Shown here piece by piece: positions 1-8,971 of a stretch of DNA of 25,237 nt. The position numbers were made by a program, and so were the translations under genes. Location of the stretch: the NCBI GenBank assembly GCA_039033695.1, contig JBCCCC010000030.1, positions 1-25,237 on the forward strand, read 5' to 3'. The notes below the pieces were generated by a model. It was not told where the DNA came from. It was given only the letters and a program-made list of their open reading frames with translations, and did not search any database. The DNA comes from CALBPI01 sp039033695 (GTDB lineage: Bacteria > Pseudomonadota > Gammaproteobacteria > Steroidobacterales > Woeseiaceae). Position 1 is the stretch's first letter. The number at the start of each line of letters is the position of its first letter.

Positions 1-2279
1 AGCGACTTGCCGTGTTCAGTGGCATCGAGGTGAACGTTGGCGCAATGCGGCATCTCTTGTGGCAACCCCGTTAACTCGAAGTAGTGGGTCGCAAACAGTG
101 TAAACGCACGACTGACGTTGCCAATGTGATGCGCGGCGGCCCACGCCAGTGACAATCCATCAAATGTGCTGGTGCCACGTCCGATTTCGTCCATCAACAC
201 CAGGCTGTGCTCGCTGGCGTTGTTCAGAATGTTAGCGGTTTCCGTCATCTCCACCATGAATGTTGACCGTCCGCCAGCAAGATCGTCACTGGCGCCAATA
301 CGCGTGAAGACACGATCAATCGGACCCAGGCGCATTCGGCGGGCAGCGACGAAGCTGCCCATGCGAGCGAGGATGACGAGCAATGCGGTTTGGCGCATAT
401 ACGTCGACTTACCACCCATGTTTGGACCGGTGATGATAAGCAGCTTGCGCTGCGCATGCATGTCGACATCGTTGGCAATAAAAGCGCTATCCAGCACTTG
501 CTCGACCACCAGGTGGCGGCCGGCTTCGATGTCGATGATCGGTTCGTCAACGAGCGTTGGCCGGGTCAGCGACAGGCGCTCGGCCCGTTCTGTCAGGTTG
601 GTGATGACATCGATTTCGGCAAGCGCGCGAGCGCATTGCTGCAGCGTCGCAAGCGTGGCATTCAGTGTTTCGAGCAGCGCATCGAACAGCGCTTTCTCGC
701 GCGCCAGCGCCTTGTCCTTGGCCGACAGAATCTTGTCTTCGAACGACTTTAGCTCTTCCGTTATGTACCGCTCAGCACCCTTTAGCGTTTGCCGTCGCGT
801 GTAGGCTGCCGGTGCGCGCTCGCTTTGTGCCTTGCTGATCTCGATGTAATAGCCGTGCACGCGATTGTAGCCAACCTTCAGTGTGCTAATGCCGGTGGCT
901 TCTCGTTCGCGCAGCTCAAGCTCGGTCAGGAAGGCATTGGCGTTATCGCGCAAGGCACGATACTCATCAAGTGTCGTATCGTAGCCTTCGCGAATCACAC
1001 CACCGTCACGGATCAGCATTGGCGGGTTGTCCGTGATCGCACGCTGCAACAGCGCACAGGTTTCATCATGGTTGCCGAGCCGGTTAACCAGTTCGCGAAC
1101 CAGCGCGGCATCGGTATCGGCCAGTGTATTCACAATGTCGGGAACCATTGCCAGTCCAGCACCCAGTTGTGCAAGGTCACGCGGTCGCGCCGAACGCAGC
1201 GCGACGCGCGACAGGATGCGCTCAAGATCACCCACATCCGCGAGTAGCTTGCCTGCCGCGCGGCGTGCGTCGCTGCCGAGCAGTGCATCGATGGCGTCGT
1301 GCCGAGCACCAAGCTGTGCGTTGTCACGCAATGGGCGCTGGATCCAGCGGCGCAGCAAACGGCTGCCCATCGCTGTGCGGCATTGATCCATGATGCCGGC
1401 CAGTGTCAGCTTGTCATTGCCCGACAGGCTGTATTCAAGCTCCAGGTTGCGCCGCGTCGTGGCATCGAGTTGCAAACCATCGTCTTGCTGCTCCCACGCC
1501 ATCCCGCGGATGTGCGGCAGCGCGCCTTGTTGGGTGTGGCGCGCGTATTCGAGCAAGGCCCCGGCCGCCCCAATTGCCGCGCTAGCATTGCCAACACCAA
1601 ATCCAGCGAGGTCCTTAGTGCCAAACTGCTCACACAACAGGCGTTCGGCGCTCTCCAGGTCAAAATGCCAGCTACCCGTGGCGCGGCCGTGCAGCGCGCG
1701 CCAGTGCGGTAGCAGGGGCGCGAAAAACGCCTCATCGTGTTCGTCGAACAACAACTCGGCCGGCCGCAGACGCTCTATTTCCGCGGCCAGAGCGTCAGCG
1801 TCGTCAGCGACTTCCGTCAGCTCAAAACGTCCGCCGGCAAGATCCAGCCAGGCTACTCCTATTTGTCCACGATAGCGCAGCGCTGCGGCCACAAAACTCT
1901 CGCGCGCGCCTTCCATTAGAGATTCGTCCGTCAGCGTGCCTGGCGTGACAATGCGGACCACTTCGCGGGCAACTGGCCCCTTGCTGGTGGCCGGATCGCC
2001 GACTTGCTCGCAGATGGCCACGGATTCGCCCTGACGCACGAGGCGGGCCAGATAGTTGTCGGCCGCGTGGTAGGGGACGCCGGCCATCGGGATGGGTTGG
2101 CCGTTAGACTTGCCACGTTGCGTGAGCGTAATGTCGATGAGGCTGGCCGCGCGCTTCGCATCGTCAAAGAACAGCTCATAGAAATCGCCCATTCTGTAAA
2201 ACAGCAGCGTGTCCGGATGCTTGGCCTTGATCCCTAGATATTGGCGCATCATCGGCGTGTGTTGTGAGAAATCGGCCAT
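1..2279 (-). CDS. mutS: DNA mismatch repair protein MutS (3' end outside window)
   Basis: MutS recognises base mismatches and small loops and recruits MutL. The minus strand reads continuously from ATG at 2279 (MADFSQHTPMMRQYLGIK) to the window edge, giving about 759 of the usual roughly 850 residues, so only the C-terminal tail is missing. The N-terminal mismatch-binding domain carries the family signature LLFYRMGDFYELF near residues 25-37. The ATPase domain shows Walker A GPNMGGKST (about 410-436) and Walker B followed by DEIGRGTSTFDG (about 172-207), then the FATHYFEL segment. No frameshift or stop is seen. The start lies only 37 bp from the proposed start of the divergent glycosyltransferase gene, so both promoters must lie in this short gap or inside the neighbouring gene. 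No clear Shine-Dalgarno precedes this ATG, but the family N-terminus fixes it. Confidence 0.97.
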   Translation of the reverse strand, partial: MADFSQHTPMMRQYLGIKAKHPDTLLFYRMGDFYELFFDDAKRAASLIDITLTQRGKSNGQPIPMAGVPYHAADNYLARLVRQGESVAICEQVGDPATSKGPVAREVVRIVTPGTLTDESLMEGARESFVAAALRYRGQIGVAWLDLAGGRFELTEVADDADALAAEIERLRPAELLFDEHDEAFFAPLLPHWRALHGRATGSWHFDLESAERLLCEQFGTKDLAGFGVGNASAAIGAAGALLEYARHTQQGALPHIRGMAWEQQDDGLQLDATTRRNLELEYSLSGNDKLTLAGIMDQCRTAMGSRLLRRWIQRPLRDNAQLGARHDAIDALLGSDARRAAGKLLADVGDLERILSRVALRSARPRDLAQLGAGLAMVPDIVNTLADTDAALVRELVNRLGNHDETCALLQRAITDNPPMLIRDGGVIREGYDTTLDEYRALRDNANAFLTELELREREATGISTLKVGYNRVHGYYIEISKAQSERAPAAYTRRQTLKGAERYITEELKSFEDKILSAKDKALAREKALFDALLETLNATLATLQQCARALAEIDVITNLTERAERLSLTRPTLVDEPIIDIEAGRHLVVEQVLDSAFIANDVDMHAQRKLLIITGPNMGGKSTYMRQTALLVILARMGSFVAARRMRLGPIDRVFTRIGASDDLAGGRSTFMVEMTETANILNNASEHSLVLMDEIGRGTSTFDGLSLAWAAAHHIGNVSRAFTLFATHYFELTGLPQEMPHCANVHLDATEHGKS

Positions 2280-2316
2280 GGCGCTCGCGTATCGCAAACA
2301 AAAACGAAGGCCGAGC

Positions 2317-3483
2317 ATGCTAGCCGGATGTGCAGATGAAGTCGAACGTGGCAGGATGTGCGCTGTTTCACCGGTTGGGGCGCAGCTGACATTGAAGATT
2401 GCCCATCTTGAATTGGGTCGTCATGCCTACGGGGGCGCGGAGCAGGTTCGCTACGTGCTGGAAGGTCTGCATGAGGATCACCACGAACACTTGTTGATTA
2501 CACCGGCCGGAAGCGACCTTGCGCAGTGGGCAGAGGCTGCCGGGCAGCCGGTTTGTGCAGTACGTTTTGCCGGTGAGCATGATATTGCCTTCGCGTGGCG
2601 GCTGCGTGGCTTGCTGCGCAAGCGCAATGTTGATCTTCTGCACGTACACAGCCGGCGCGGTGCAGACTGGCTGGGGCCCGTTGCGGCGGCGTTGGCGGGC
2701 ATACCGGTGATTTTGTCGCGACGCATCGACAATCCGCCTGATCGCTGGCTGCGTATGCTGATGCGCCGACGTTACGCGCGCATCATCTGTATCAGTGAGG
2801 CCATTGCCGGCGTATTGCTGCAGTCTGGTGTACCCGCCGATGCATTGTTGACGATCAACAGTTCGGTGGACGCCGTAGCCTATGCGCCCCCAGCGCGTGC
2901 CGACATCGGCACGTGTCTGACGGGAAAGCCATTTCCCGGGCCGGTGATTGCAGTGATTGCGCAACTCATCGAGCGTAAAGGACATCGGTACCTGATTGAC
3001 GCACTGCCGAGTCTGTTATCCAAGTTCCCAAATCTGACGGTCGTATTTCTGGGGCGTGGTGCGCTGCAGGCCCAACTTAAGCAAGCTGTCGCCGATGCGG
3101 GCTTGCAACGTCACGTGATTTTCGCGGGTTTTCGTGCCGATCTTGCCGAGTTTTTGCCCTCGGTCAGGCTGGTCGTGCATCCTGCGCTGATGGAGGGTTT
3201 GGGCGTCAGTTTATTGGAGGCGGCCGCTGCCGAAGTGCCGGTAGTGGGGTTCGCAGCGGGTGGCGTCGAGCAGGCGGTCGCGCACGAGCATACAGGCCTG
3301 CTGGTGGCGCCAGGCGATAAGGTCGCGCTGGCAGCGGCGATCAGCCGGCTACTCGACGATGCCGACTTGCACCGGCAAATGGGGCAAAATGCCCGCCAGC
3401 GCGTGCTCGCCGAATTCTCGGTGGCGGTGATGGTACAGCGCCACGCCGCGCTGTATGACGTATTGGCTGGGGAGATTGAATGA
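2317..3483 (+). CDS. Glycosyltransferase, GT4 family (GT-B fold)
   Basis: Predicted to transfer a sugar from a nucleotide-sugar donor to an acceptor that cannot be named from sequence, probably in envelope polysaccharide or lipid synthesis at the cytoplasmic face. The N-terminal acceptor domain begins KIAHLELGRHAYGGAEQV, with the glycine-rich GGAEQ loop typical of GT4 enzymes. The C-terminal domain has VIAQLIERKGH and the EX7E donor-binding motif EGLGVSLLE near residues 292-300. The start at 2317 is preferred because GAAGG lies six bases upstream; in-frame ATGs at 2278 (overlapping the mutS start) and 2356 are alternatives. The stop overlaps the pncC start (ATGA, 3480-3483), so the two are probably translationally coupled. 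A sugar transferase between mutS and pncC is unusual in this synteny block. Confidence 0.88.
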   Translation: MLAGCADEVERGRMCAVSPVGAQLTLKIAHLELGRHAYGGAEQVRYVLEGLHEDHHEHLLITPAGSDLAQWAEAAGQPVCAVRFAGEHDIAFAWRLRGLLRKRNVDLLHVHSRRGADWLGPVAAALAGIPVILSRRIDNPPDRWLRMLMRRRYARIICISEAIAGVLLQSGVPADALLTINSSVDAVAYAPPARADIGTCLTGKPFPGPVIAVIAQLIERKGHRYLIDALPSLLSKFPNLTVVFLGRGALQAQLKQAVADAGLQRHVIFAGFRADLAEFLPSVRLVVHPALMEGLGVSLLEAAAAEVPVVGFAAGGVEQAVAHEHTGLLVAPGDKVALAAAISRLLDDADLHRQMGQNARQRVLAEFSVAVMVQRHAALYDVLAGEIE

Positions 3484-4010
3484 CAGGGACATACTCGTTA
3501 CTGGGCTTGCCCACTGCGGCAAGAACAGATCATGAGGTCGCTGAGCTGGCGCGGCGATTGGTTGCGCTGGACAAATCTGTCGCAACCGCTGAGTCATGCA
3601 CTGGCGGCTGGATTGCCAAAACGCTCACAGACGTTGCCGGCAGTTCCGGTTGGTTTGGGTTTGGGGTGGTGTCGTACAGCAATGCGGCGAAACAGAAACT
3701 ACTCGGTGTCAGACACGCAACGCTTGCGTCTTACGGTGCCGTCAGCGAAGCCGTGGTTCGGGAGATGGCAGACGGCGTGAGAATGCTGTCTGGCGCTGAT
3801 TTCGGTGTTGCAGTGAGCGGTATCGCGGGACCAGGCGGGGGAAGCGCTGACAAACCCGTTGGCACGGTCTGGTGCGCCTGGAGCGGGCAATCCGAGACAT
3901 TTGCGCAAATGCAGCGGTTCAGCGGAGACCGGAATGAGGTGCGCGAGAAAACCGTGCATTGGTCGCTGGCGAAGCTAAACCAGTACCTGGAGCGCCAGCA
4001 GCTCTTGTGA
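3480..4010 (+). CDS. pncC: Nicotinamide-nucleotide amidase (CinA C-terminal domain type)
   Basis: PncC hydrolyses nicotinamide mononucleotide to nicotinate mononucleotide plus ammonia in cytosolic pyridine nucleotide salvage. The 176-residue product has the single CinA amidase domain: AESCTGGW with the predicted nucleophile Ser39, then GVVSYSNAAKQKLLGV, GAVSEAVVREMA and the VSGIAGPGGGSADKPVGTVW motif that closes the active site. It lacks the N-terminal MoaB-like domain of long CinA proteins, as is usual in Gammaproteobacteria. The ATG overlaps the stop of the glycosyltransferase gene, so expression probably depends on it. pncC beside mutS and upstream of recA is conserved in several gammaproteobacteria, for example Pseudomonas. 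Confidence 0.93.
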   Translation: MTGTYSLLGLPTAARTDHEVAELARRLVALDKSVATAESCTGGWIAKTLTDVAGSSGWFGFGVVSYSNAAKQKLLGVRHATLASYGAVSEAVVREMADGVRMLSGADFGVAVSGIAGPGGGSADKPVGTVWCAWSGQSETFAQMQRFSGDRNEVREKTVHWSLAKLNQYLERQQLL

Positions 4011-4152
4011 GCCGCGGTTGGCCATATGAAAGTTAATGCGGGTCAGTAGGTTGCCTGCGAAAGCTCAATGCGTGGCCAGCCGTAGTAGGCATACCGGACA
4101 GCCCACGCTGTGTCAGCTCGATAAATACTGAAAACAGGCCAGATACGAAGGA

Positions 4153-4168
4153 CTGTACAAATCCACAG
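4153..4168 (+). promoter_or_regulatory. Upstream LexA/SOS-box candidate of recA
   Basis: CTGTACAAATCCACAG fits CTG-N10-CAG and also has the CTGT/ACAG outer bases. The core is less AT-alternating than the consensus, so binding may be weaker than at the second box. It lies 29 bp (start to start) upstream of the stronger box, close to three helical turns. LexA would repress recA until RecA-stimulated cleavage after DNA damage. Confidence 0.5.
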
Positions 4169-4181
4169 ATTATGCAATAAT

Positions 4182-4197
4182 CTGTTTATACATACAG
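4182..4197 (+). promoter_or_regulatory. LexA/SOS box of recA
   Basis: CTGTTTATACATACAG is a near-consensus gammaproteobacterial LexA operator (CTG-N10-CAG with an alternating AT core). It is about 97 bp upstream of the recA start. I could not assign a convincing -35/-10 pair overlapping it; a TATAAT at 4260-4265 lies nearer the gene but has no good -35. Confidence 0.85.
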
Positions 4198-4294
4198 TGG
4201 TTGTCCAGTAGTGCCATCGGTGGTTCCAGGGCAGCGAGAATAATCTTAAGTCATTATTTTATAATACTTTTTAACTTCAACATCAGGGTACACC

Positions 4295-5338
4295 ATGGAC
4301 GACAACAAAAAGAAGGCGCTGTCGGCAGCGCTGGGTCAGATCGAAAAGCAATTCGGCAAGGGTTCTGTCATGCGCCTGGGCGATGGCTCCGCGGCCAAGA
4401 ACGTTCAGGCAATATCAACCGGCTCGATCGGACTGGATGTCGCGCTCGGCATCGGCGGCCTGCCGAAAGGGCGTGTGGTAGAAATCTACGGGCCCGAGTC
4501 GTCGGGTAAGACTACCCTGACGCTGCAGGTCATTGCTGAGGCACAGAAGGCAGGCGGCACCGCGGCATTTGTCGATGCAGAGCACGCACTGGACCCGCAG
4601 TACGCGCAAAAGCTCGGCGTCAATGTCGATGATTTGCTCGTATCGCAGCCGGATACGGGCGAACAGGCGCTGGAAATCACTGACATGCTGGTGCGTTCAG
4701 GTGCAGTCGATATCATTGTCGTCGACTCGGTTGCGGCGTTGACGCCAAAAGCCGAGATCGAGGGTGAAATGGGCGATACCCATGTTGGTCTGCAGGCGCG
4801 ATTGATGTCGCAGGCACTGCGCAAGTTGACCGGTAATATCAAACGCTCAAATGCGATGGTGATTTTCATTAACCAGATTCGCATGAAAATCGGGGTCATG
4901 TTTGGTAGCCCGGAAACCACGACGGGCGGCAACGCCCTCAAATTCTATTCGTCGGTTCGGCTGGATATACGTCGCATTGGCGCTATCAAGAAGGGCGACG
5001 AAGTTGTGGGCAACCAGACACGCGTCAAGGTCGTCAAGAACAAGGTATCGCCACCATTTAAGATTGCCGAGTTCGAGATCCTGTATGGCGAGGGTATTTC
5101 ACGCGAGGGTGAGTTGATCGACCTTGGTGTTGCCAACAGCATCGTCGACAAGGCGGGCTCCTGGTACAGCTACAACGGCGACCGCATAGGCCAAGGCAAG
5201 GAAAACGTGCGCGAATACTTGCGTACTAACCCGGAGATTGCAGAGGATATCGACGCGCGAATTCGGGCCGTGCTGATGCCACCGATCAGTGGCGACAATG
5301 CTGAGGCAGATGATAACCCGACGCTTGAAGAGGCCTGA
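4295..5338 (+). CDS. recA: Recombinase RecA
   Basis: RecA forms filaments on single-stranded DNA, drives strand exchange and acts as co-protease for LexA self-cleavage. The 347-residue product is full length. It starts MDDNKKKALSAALGQIEKQFGKG, has Walker A GPESSGKT at residues 66-73, the ATP-binding region IIVVDSVAALTPKAE, the L1 loop region MSQALRKLTGN, the L2 loop region FINQIRMKIGVMFG..ETTTGGNALKFYSSVRLD, and an acidic C-terminus. The start matches the family N-terminus; only a weak CAGGG lies upstream. Two LexA boxes upstream indicate SOS control. recX follows after 44 bp with a hairpin between. Confidence 0.99.
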   Translation: MDDNKKKALSAALGQIEKQFGKGSVMRLGDGSAAKNVQAISTGSIGLDVALGIGGLPKGRVVEIYGPESSGKTTLTLQVIAEAQKAGGTAAFVDAEHALDPQYAQKLGVNVDDLLVSQPDTGEQALEITDMLVRSGAVDIIVVDSVAALTPKAEIEGEMGDTHVGLQARLMSQALRKLTGNIKRSNAMVIFINQIRMKIGVMFGSPETTTGGNALKFYSSVRLDIRRIGAIKKGDEVVGNQTRVKVVKNKVSPPFKIAEFEILYGEGISREGELIDLGVANSIVDKAGSWYSYNGDRIGQGKENVREYLRTNPEIAEDIDARIRAVLMPPISGDNAEADDNPTLEEA

Positions 5339-5356
5339 GTTCGACTTCGCCGGCGC

Positions 5357-5381
5357 GGGGCGATGGCCCCACGTGATTTTT
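5357..5381 (+). terminator. Possible recA-recX attenuator hairpin
   Basis: GGGGC-GATG-GCCCC (5357-5370) forms a five-pair GC stem with a four-base loop, followed after six bases by TTTTT (5377-5381). The gap before the T run is longer than ideal, so this may be a leaky terminator. Partial termination between recA and recX is known in E. coli. Confidence 0.35.
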
Positions 5382-5382
5382 G

Positions 5383-5865
5383 ATGCTGGAATTCAGTAAG
5401 CAGGATCCGCTGTCGCCTGCGCGATGCCGCAAGCGCGCAATGGATGCGCTGGCTCGCCGCGAACACAGCCGCGCCGAGCTCGAGCGCAAGTTGGCGGACG
5501 CGGGTTTCGATGGCCAAACGGTCGCTGACACATTGGATCGACTGGTCGAGGAGCGGTTGCAGTGTGATGCGCGGTTCGTCGAGGCGTTTATCGCGAGCCG
5601 CTATCGCCAAGGCAAGGGTCCCGTGCGAATTCGCGCTGAATTGTCAGACAAAGGCGTAGCGACTGCGATTGTCTCAAACGCATTGGCTGAGGCGCCATTT
5701 GACTGGCTAGCGCGGGCCAGAGAAGTTCGCTTATCGAAATACGGCCAATCGTTCCCGGCGGATTTTAAGGACAAGGCGCGGCAAATGCGGTTTCTGGCCT
5801 ACCGCGGGTTTTCGAGTGAGCATGTCCAAGCCGCATTTCGACCGGACGACCCGGCGACTGCTTAG
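5383..5865 (+). CDS. recX: Regulatory protein RecX
   Basis: RecX binds RecA filaments and limits their extension and co-protease activity. The 160-residue product shows the family pattern of repeated three-helix units: RCRKRAMDALARREHSRAELERKL, then ERLQCDARFVEAFIASRYRQGKGPVRIRAEL, and a C-terminal KARQMRFLAYRGFSSEHVQAAF. The size is within the family range of about 150-170 residues. The ATG at 5383 is preferred; an in-frame TTG lies directly before it. No good ribosome binding site is visible, and the T run of the preceding hairpin reaches almost to the start, so translation is probably weak. It stands 44 bp after recA and is probably co-transcribed at reduced level. Confidence 0.92.
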   Translation: MLEFSKQDPLSPARCRKRAMDALARREHSRAELERKLADAGFDGQTVADTLDRLVEERLQCDARFVEAFIASRYRQGKGPVRIRAELSDKGVATAIVSNALAEAPFDWLARAREVRLSKYGQSFPADFKDKARQMRFLAYRGFSSEHVQAAFRPDDPATA

Positions 5866-5992
5866 CCGCTGATACTGGCCGTTCGGCGTGCAAACTCTGG
5901 CATTGACTACTATTGCCGTCTGCGCAGCTGTGAAATAATCCCGGCGTGGCGGGCAGCTTTGCTGCTGCGCCAGTATTGGTAACGGGATCATC

Positions 5993-8602
5993 ATGAAAGA
6001 ACTAACCAGCAGACAGCTGCGCGAGGCGTTTCTGTCGTACTTCGAGCAACAATCTCACGAGGTTGTTGCCAGCTCCCCGTTGGTGCCGGGTAACGACCCG
6101 ACGTTGCTGTTTACCAATGCTGGCATGGTGCAGTTCAAGGATGTATTTCTGGGGCAGGATCAGCGTAGCTACCAGCGGGCGACGACGTCCCAGCGGTGCG
6201 TACGTGCGGGTGGCAAGCATAACGATTTGGAGAACGTCGGCTACACCGCCCGCCACCTCACGTTCTTTGAGATGCTGGGCAATTTCAGTTTCGGCGACTA
6301 TTTCAAGCGTGAAGCTATTCGTTTTGCGTGGACGTTTTGCACCGAGGTGCTAGAGATCCCCAAGGAAAAGCTCTGGGTTACAGTTTTTCGTGAAGACGAC
6401 GAAGCAGCGGCCATATGGATCGATGAGATCGGCGTGCCGCGCGATCGACTCTCGCGGCTCGACGAGAAGGACAATTTTTGGCAAATGGGCGATACCGGCC
6501 CGTGCGGACCTTGCAGCGAGATTTTCTATGATCACGGCGAGGCGGTCGCTGGCGGTCCACCGGGGTCACCCGATGAAGATGGTGATCGCTACGTTGAGAT
6601 ATGGAATCTCGTGTTCATGCAGTTTGATCGTGACGTGTCGGGCAAATTGACAGACTTACCCAAGCCGTCGGTTGATACCGGCATGGGGCTCGAGCGCGTA
6701 TCCGCCGTGCTGCAGGGTGTTCACAGTATTTACGAGACGGACTTGTTCGTGCGGCTCATTGATGCCGTGGCTTCCGCCGTCGGCGTACCGGTGAGCGAGA
6801 ACGCCTCATTGCGCGTGATCGCCGACCACATTCGAGCATGCGCGTTCTTGGTCACCGATGGCGTGTTGCCGTCAAACGAAGGCCGCGGCTATGTGTTGCG
6901 CCGGATTATTCGTCGAGCAGTTCGCCACGGTTATATGCTTGGGCAACGCGAGCCATTCTTCCACTCGCTGGTTACTGCATTGGTTACGGAGATGGGCGAG
7001 GCTTATCCCGAGCTCGCGCGTGCCGCCGCGCATACCGAGCGCGTGTTGCTGCAGGAGGAGCAGCGATTTGCGCAGACCATTGAGCAGGGGATGGGCATGC
7101 TCGAGGCGGCTATCGCAGCGCTTGACGGCAATGTGCTGCCAGGCGAGTTGGTATTCAAGCTGTACGATACCTACGGGTTCCCCATGGATCTCACAGCCGA
7201 CATCGCGCGGGAGCGCGACTTGACCATCGACGAGGCCGGTTTTGAGGCCGCGATGGGCCAACAACGCCGCCGAGCACAAGCCGCTAGCAAATTCGGTGCT
7301 GTCGATAGCAAGTCCGTAACTGTCGACGCCGTCACGGCGTTCTCCGGTTACGAGAAATCCGAGGACGATGCCATTCCGGTCGTCGCCTTGTTTGTTGATG
7401 GTCAGCCGGTTGATCGAATGACAGCCGGCCAGGCTGGGATCGTCGTGCTTGAGAGCACACCGTTTTATGCCGAGAGCGGCGGCCAGGTTGGCGATACCGG
7501 GGTTATTGCGAGCGAGACAGCACGATTCGACGTTGTCGATACCCAGAAGAGCGCGAAGGCACACTTGCACATTGGTGAGCTCACTCAAGGTGAGCTTGAG
7601 GTCTCAGCGCGCGTCATAGCGCAAGTCGACGAGCAACGGCGCCAGGAGATTCGCCTCAACCACTCGGCCACGCATCTGATGCATGCAGCACTTCGCTCGA
7701 TACTCGGCGATCATGTTGCTCAGAAAGGCTCGTTGGTAGATGAGCACAAACTGCGGTTTGATTTCGCGCACTATGCGCCCGTGACCGCTGATGAATTGCG
7801 ACAGATTGAAGACCTGGTCAATGATGAGATCAGAGCCAACCATCCAGCCGAAACACGCGAAATGGCGTATGACGCCGCGGTAGAGGCGGGCGCTATTGCG
7901 CTGTTCGGTGAGAAATACGACAACGACGTCCGCGTCTTGCGCCTCGGGGATTTCTCCATGGAGCTATGTGGTGGCACTCACGTCGGGCGTACCGGCGACA
8001 TTGGCCTGTTTCACGTGACGAGTGAAAGTGGTGTTGCAGCCGGTGTCCGTCGTATCGAGGCGGTGACTGGCAAGGTGGCACTGGCGTCTGTCCGGCGCAC
8101 TCAGACCGCGCTCAACGAGGTCGCGAGCCTTGTACGCGCGTCGCGTGACGAGGCAGTACAGAAGGTCGGCCAGGTTATCGAACGCACCAAGGCTTTAGAG
8201 AAGGAACTCGCCGACCTGCGTCGCAAGCTGGCTGGTGGCGGCGCCACTGACCTGCTGCAACAAGCGAAAGATGTAGGGGACATCAAGGTCCTGTCTGCAC
8301 GTCTCGATGGCGTTGATGCCAAGTCCTTGCGCGATGCTGTTGATTCCTTCCGTGACCGGCTGGGTGCGCGAAGTGTCGTTGTTCTTGGCGCTGTAGAGGA
8401 CCAAAAAGTGCGTCTCGCGGTGGGTGTGTCGAAGCCCTTATTGGACATAATCAAGGCCGGCGATTTGGTCAAGCATGTCGCCGCTGGGGTTGGCGGAAAG
8501 GGAGGCGGGCGGCCGGACTTCGCTCAAGCTGGCGGTAGCCAGCCGGAAAACCTTGAGAAATCATTGGCTTCTGTATTCGATTGGGTTGCTAAGCTACAAT
8601 GA
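5993..8602 (+). CDS. alaS: Alanyl-tRNA synthetase
   Basis: AlaRS charges tRNA-Ala and edits mischarged Ser and Gly. The 869-residue product is full length. Class II catalytic domain: SSPLVPGNDPTLLFTNAGMVQFK near residues 27-49, CVRAGGKHNDLENVG, HLTFFEMLGNFSFGDYFK and the motif 3 region VDTGMGLERVSAVLQG. The editing domain has the zinc-type HSATH motif at residues 557-561 and CGGTH starting at Cys659. The C-terminal oligomerisation/C-Ala region ends with GVGGKGGGRPDFAQAGG, a conserved element. It starts in a 127-bp gap after recX and precedes csrA as in E. coli; the lysC gene that lies between them in Pseudomonas is absent. Confidence 0.98.
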   Translation: MKELTSRQLREAFLSYFEQQSHEVVASSPLVPGNDPTLLFTNAGMVQFKDVFLGQDQRSYQRATTSQRCVRAGGKHNDLENVGYTARHLTFFEMLGNFSFGDYFKREAIRFAWTFCTEVLEIPKEKLWVTVFREDDEAAAIWIDEIGVPRDRLSRLDEKDNFWQMGDTGPCGPCSEIFYDHGEAVAGGPPGSPDEDGDRYVEIWNLVFMQFDRDVSGKLTDLPKPSVDTGMGLERVSAVLQGVHSIYETDLFVRLIDAVASAVGVPVSENASLRVIADHIRACAFLVTDGVLPSNEGRGYVLRRIIRRAVRHGYMLGQREPFFHSLVTALVTEMGEAYPELARAAAHTERVLLQEEQRFAQTIEQGMGMLEAAIAALDGNVLPGELVFKLYDTYGFPMDLTADIARERDLTIDEAGFEAAMGQQRRRAQAASKFGAVDSKSVTVDAVTAFSGYEKSEDDAIPVVALFVDGQPVDRMTAGQAGIVVLESTPFYAESGGQVGDTGVIASETARFDVVDTQKSAKAHLHIGELTQGELEVSARVIAQVDEQRRQEIRLNHSATHLMHAALRSILGDHVAQKGSLVDEHKLRFDFAHYAPVTADELRQIEDLVNDEIRANHPAETREMAYDAAVEAGAIALFGEKYDNDVRVLRLGDFSMELCGGTHVGRTGDIGLFHVTSESGVAAGVRRIEAVTGKVALASVRRTQTALNEVASLVRASRDEAVQKVGQVIERTKALEKELADLRRKLAGGGATDLLQQAKDVGDIKVLSARLDGVDAKSLRDAVDSFRDRLGARSVVVLGAVEDQKVRLAVGVSKPLLDIIKAGDLVKHVAAGVGGKGGGRPDFAQAGGSQPENLEKSLASVFDWVAKLQ

Positions 8603-8971
8603 CCAAGACGGCCGGTTCATGGCCAGACTAATGGCAGCTCGCTCGGCGCACACGTAGGGGAAAAAATTCCCATAATTAACAAGCGGTTACGTCGCATCTC
8701 TGCGCCTAATTTTCGGCCTATTTTTTTGCATTCTGATGGTGCTTGCGGTGTAATTGCCGCGCTCGTAAAGGGGTTGCTACGAACTCCCGGGGCGTGTGCA
8801 AGTCGTCCGGCGCGGTTAACGAGAATGTGTCCAAACACATCGAGATAGAATCGCCGGCGGCTATAAAAGGGGTTGCTTGGTATCGTGACGGTTCTGAAGC
8901 CGGCATACGGGCGCACCAAACAGTTCGCATGAGCAGGATACTCAGCGGGCCAACTTTGGAGAGGAAAACGA
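8603..8971. other. Gene-free region between alaS and csrA
   Basis: No convincing reading frame is present in these 369 bp. Visible elements are a GGGAA-AAAA-TTCCC hairpin near 8656-8672, the inverted repeat ATGTGT-CCAA-ACACAT (8825-8840), and AAAGGGGTTGCT twice, at 8767-8778 and 8866-8877 (99 bp apart). The region probably holds the csrA promoters and a long leader, but I could not fix any promoter. Confidence 0.5.

Noticed and set aside
390..1712. Several plus-strand frames of 100-150 residues
   Set aside because: They lie antisense within mutS, which is intact and clearly recognised.
8603..8971. Decayed lysC between alaS and csrA
   Set aside because: No frame or fragment resembling aspartokinase is seen; E. 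coli also has alaS next to csrA without lysC.
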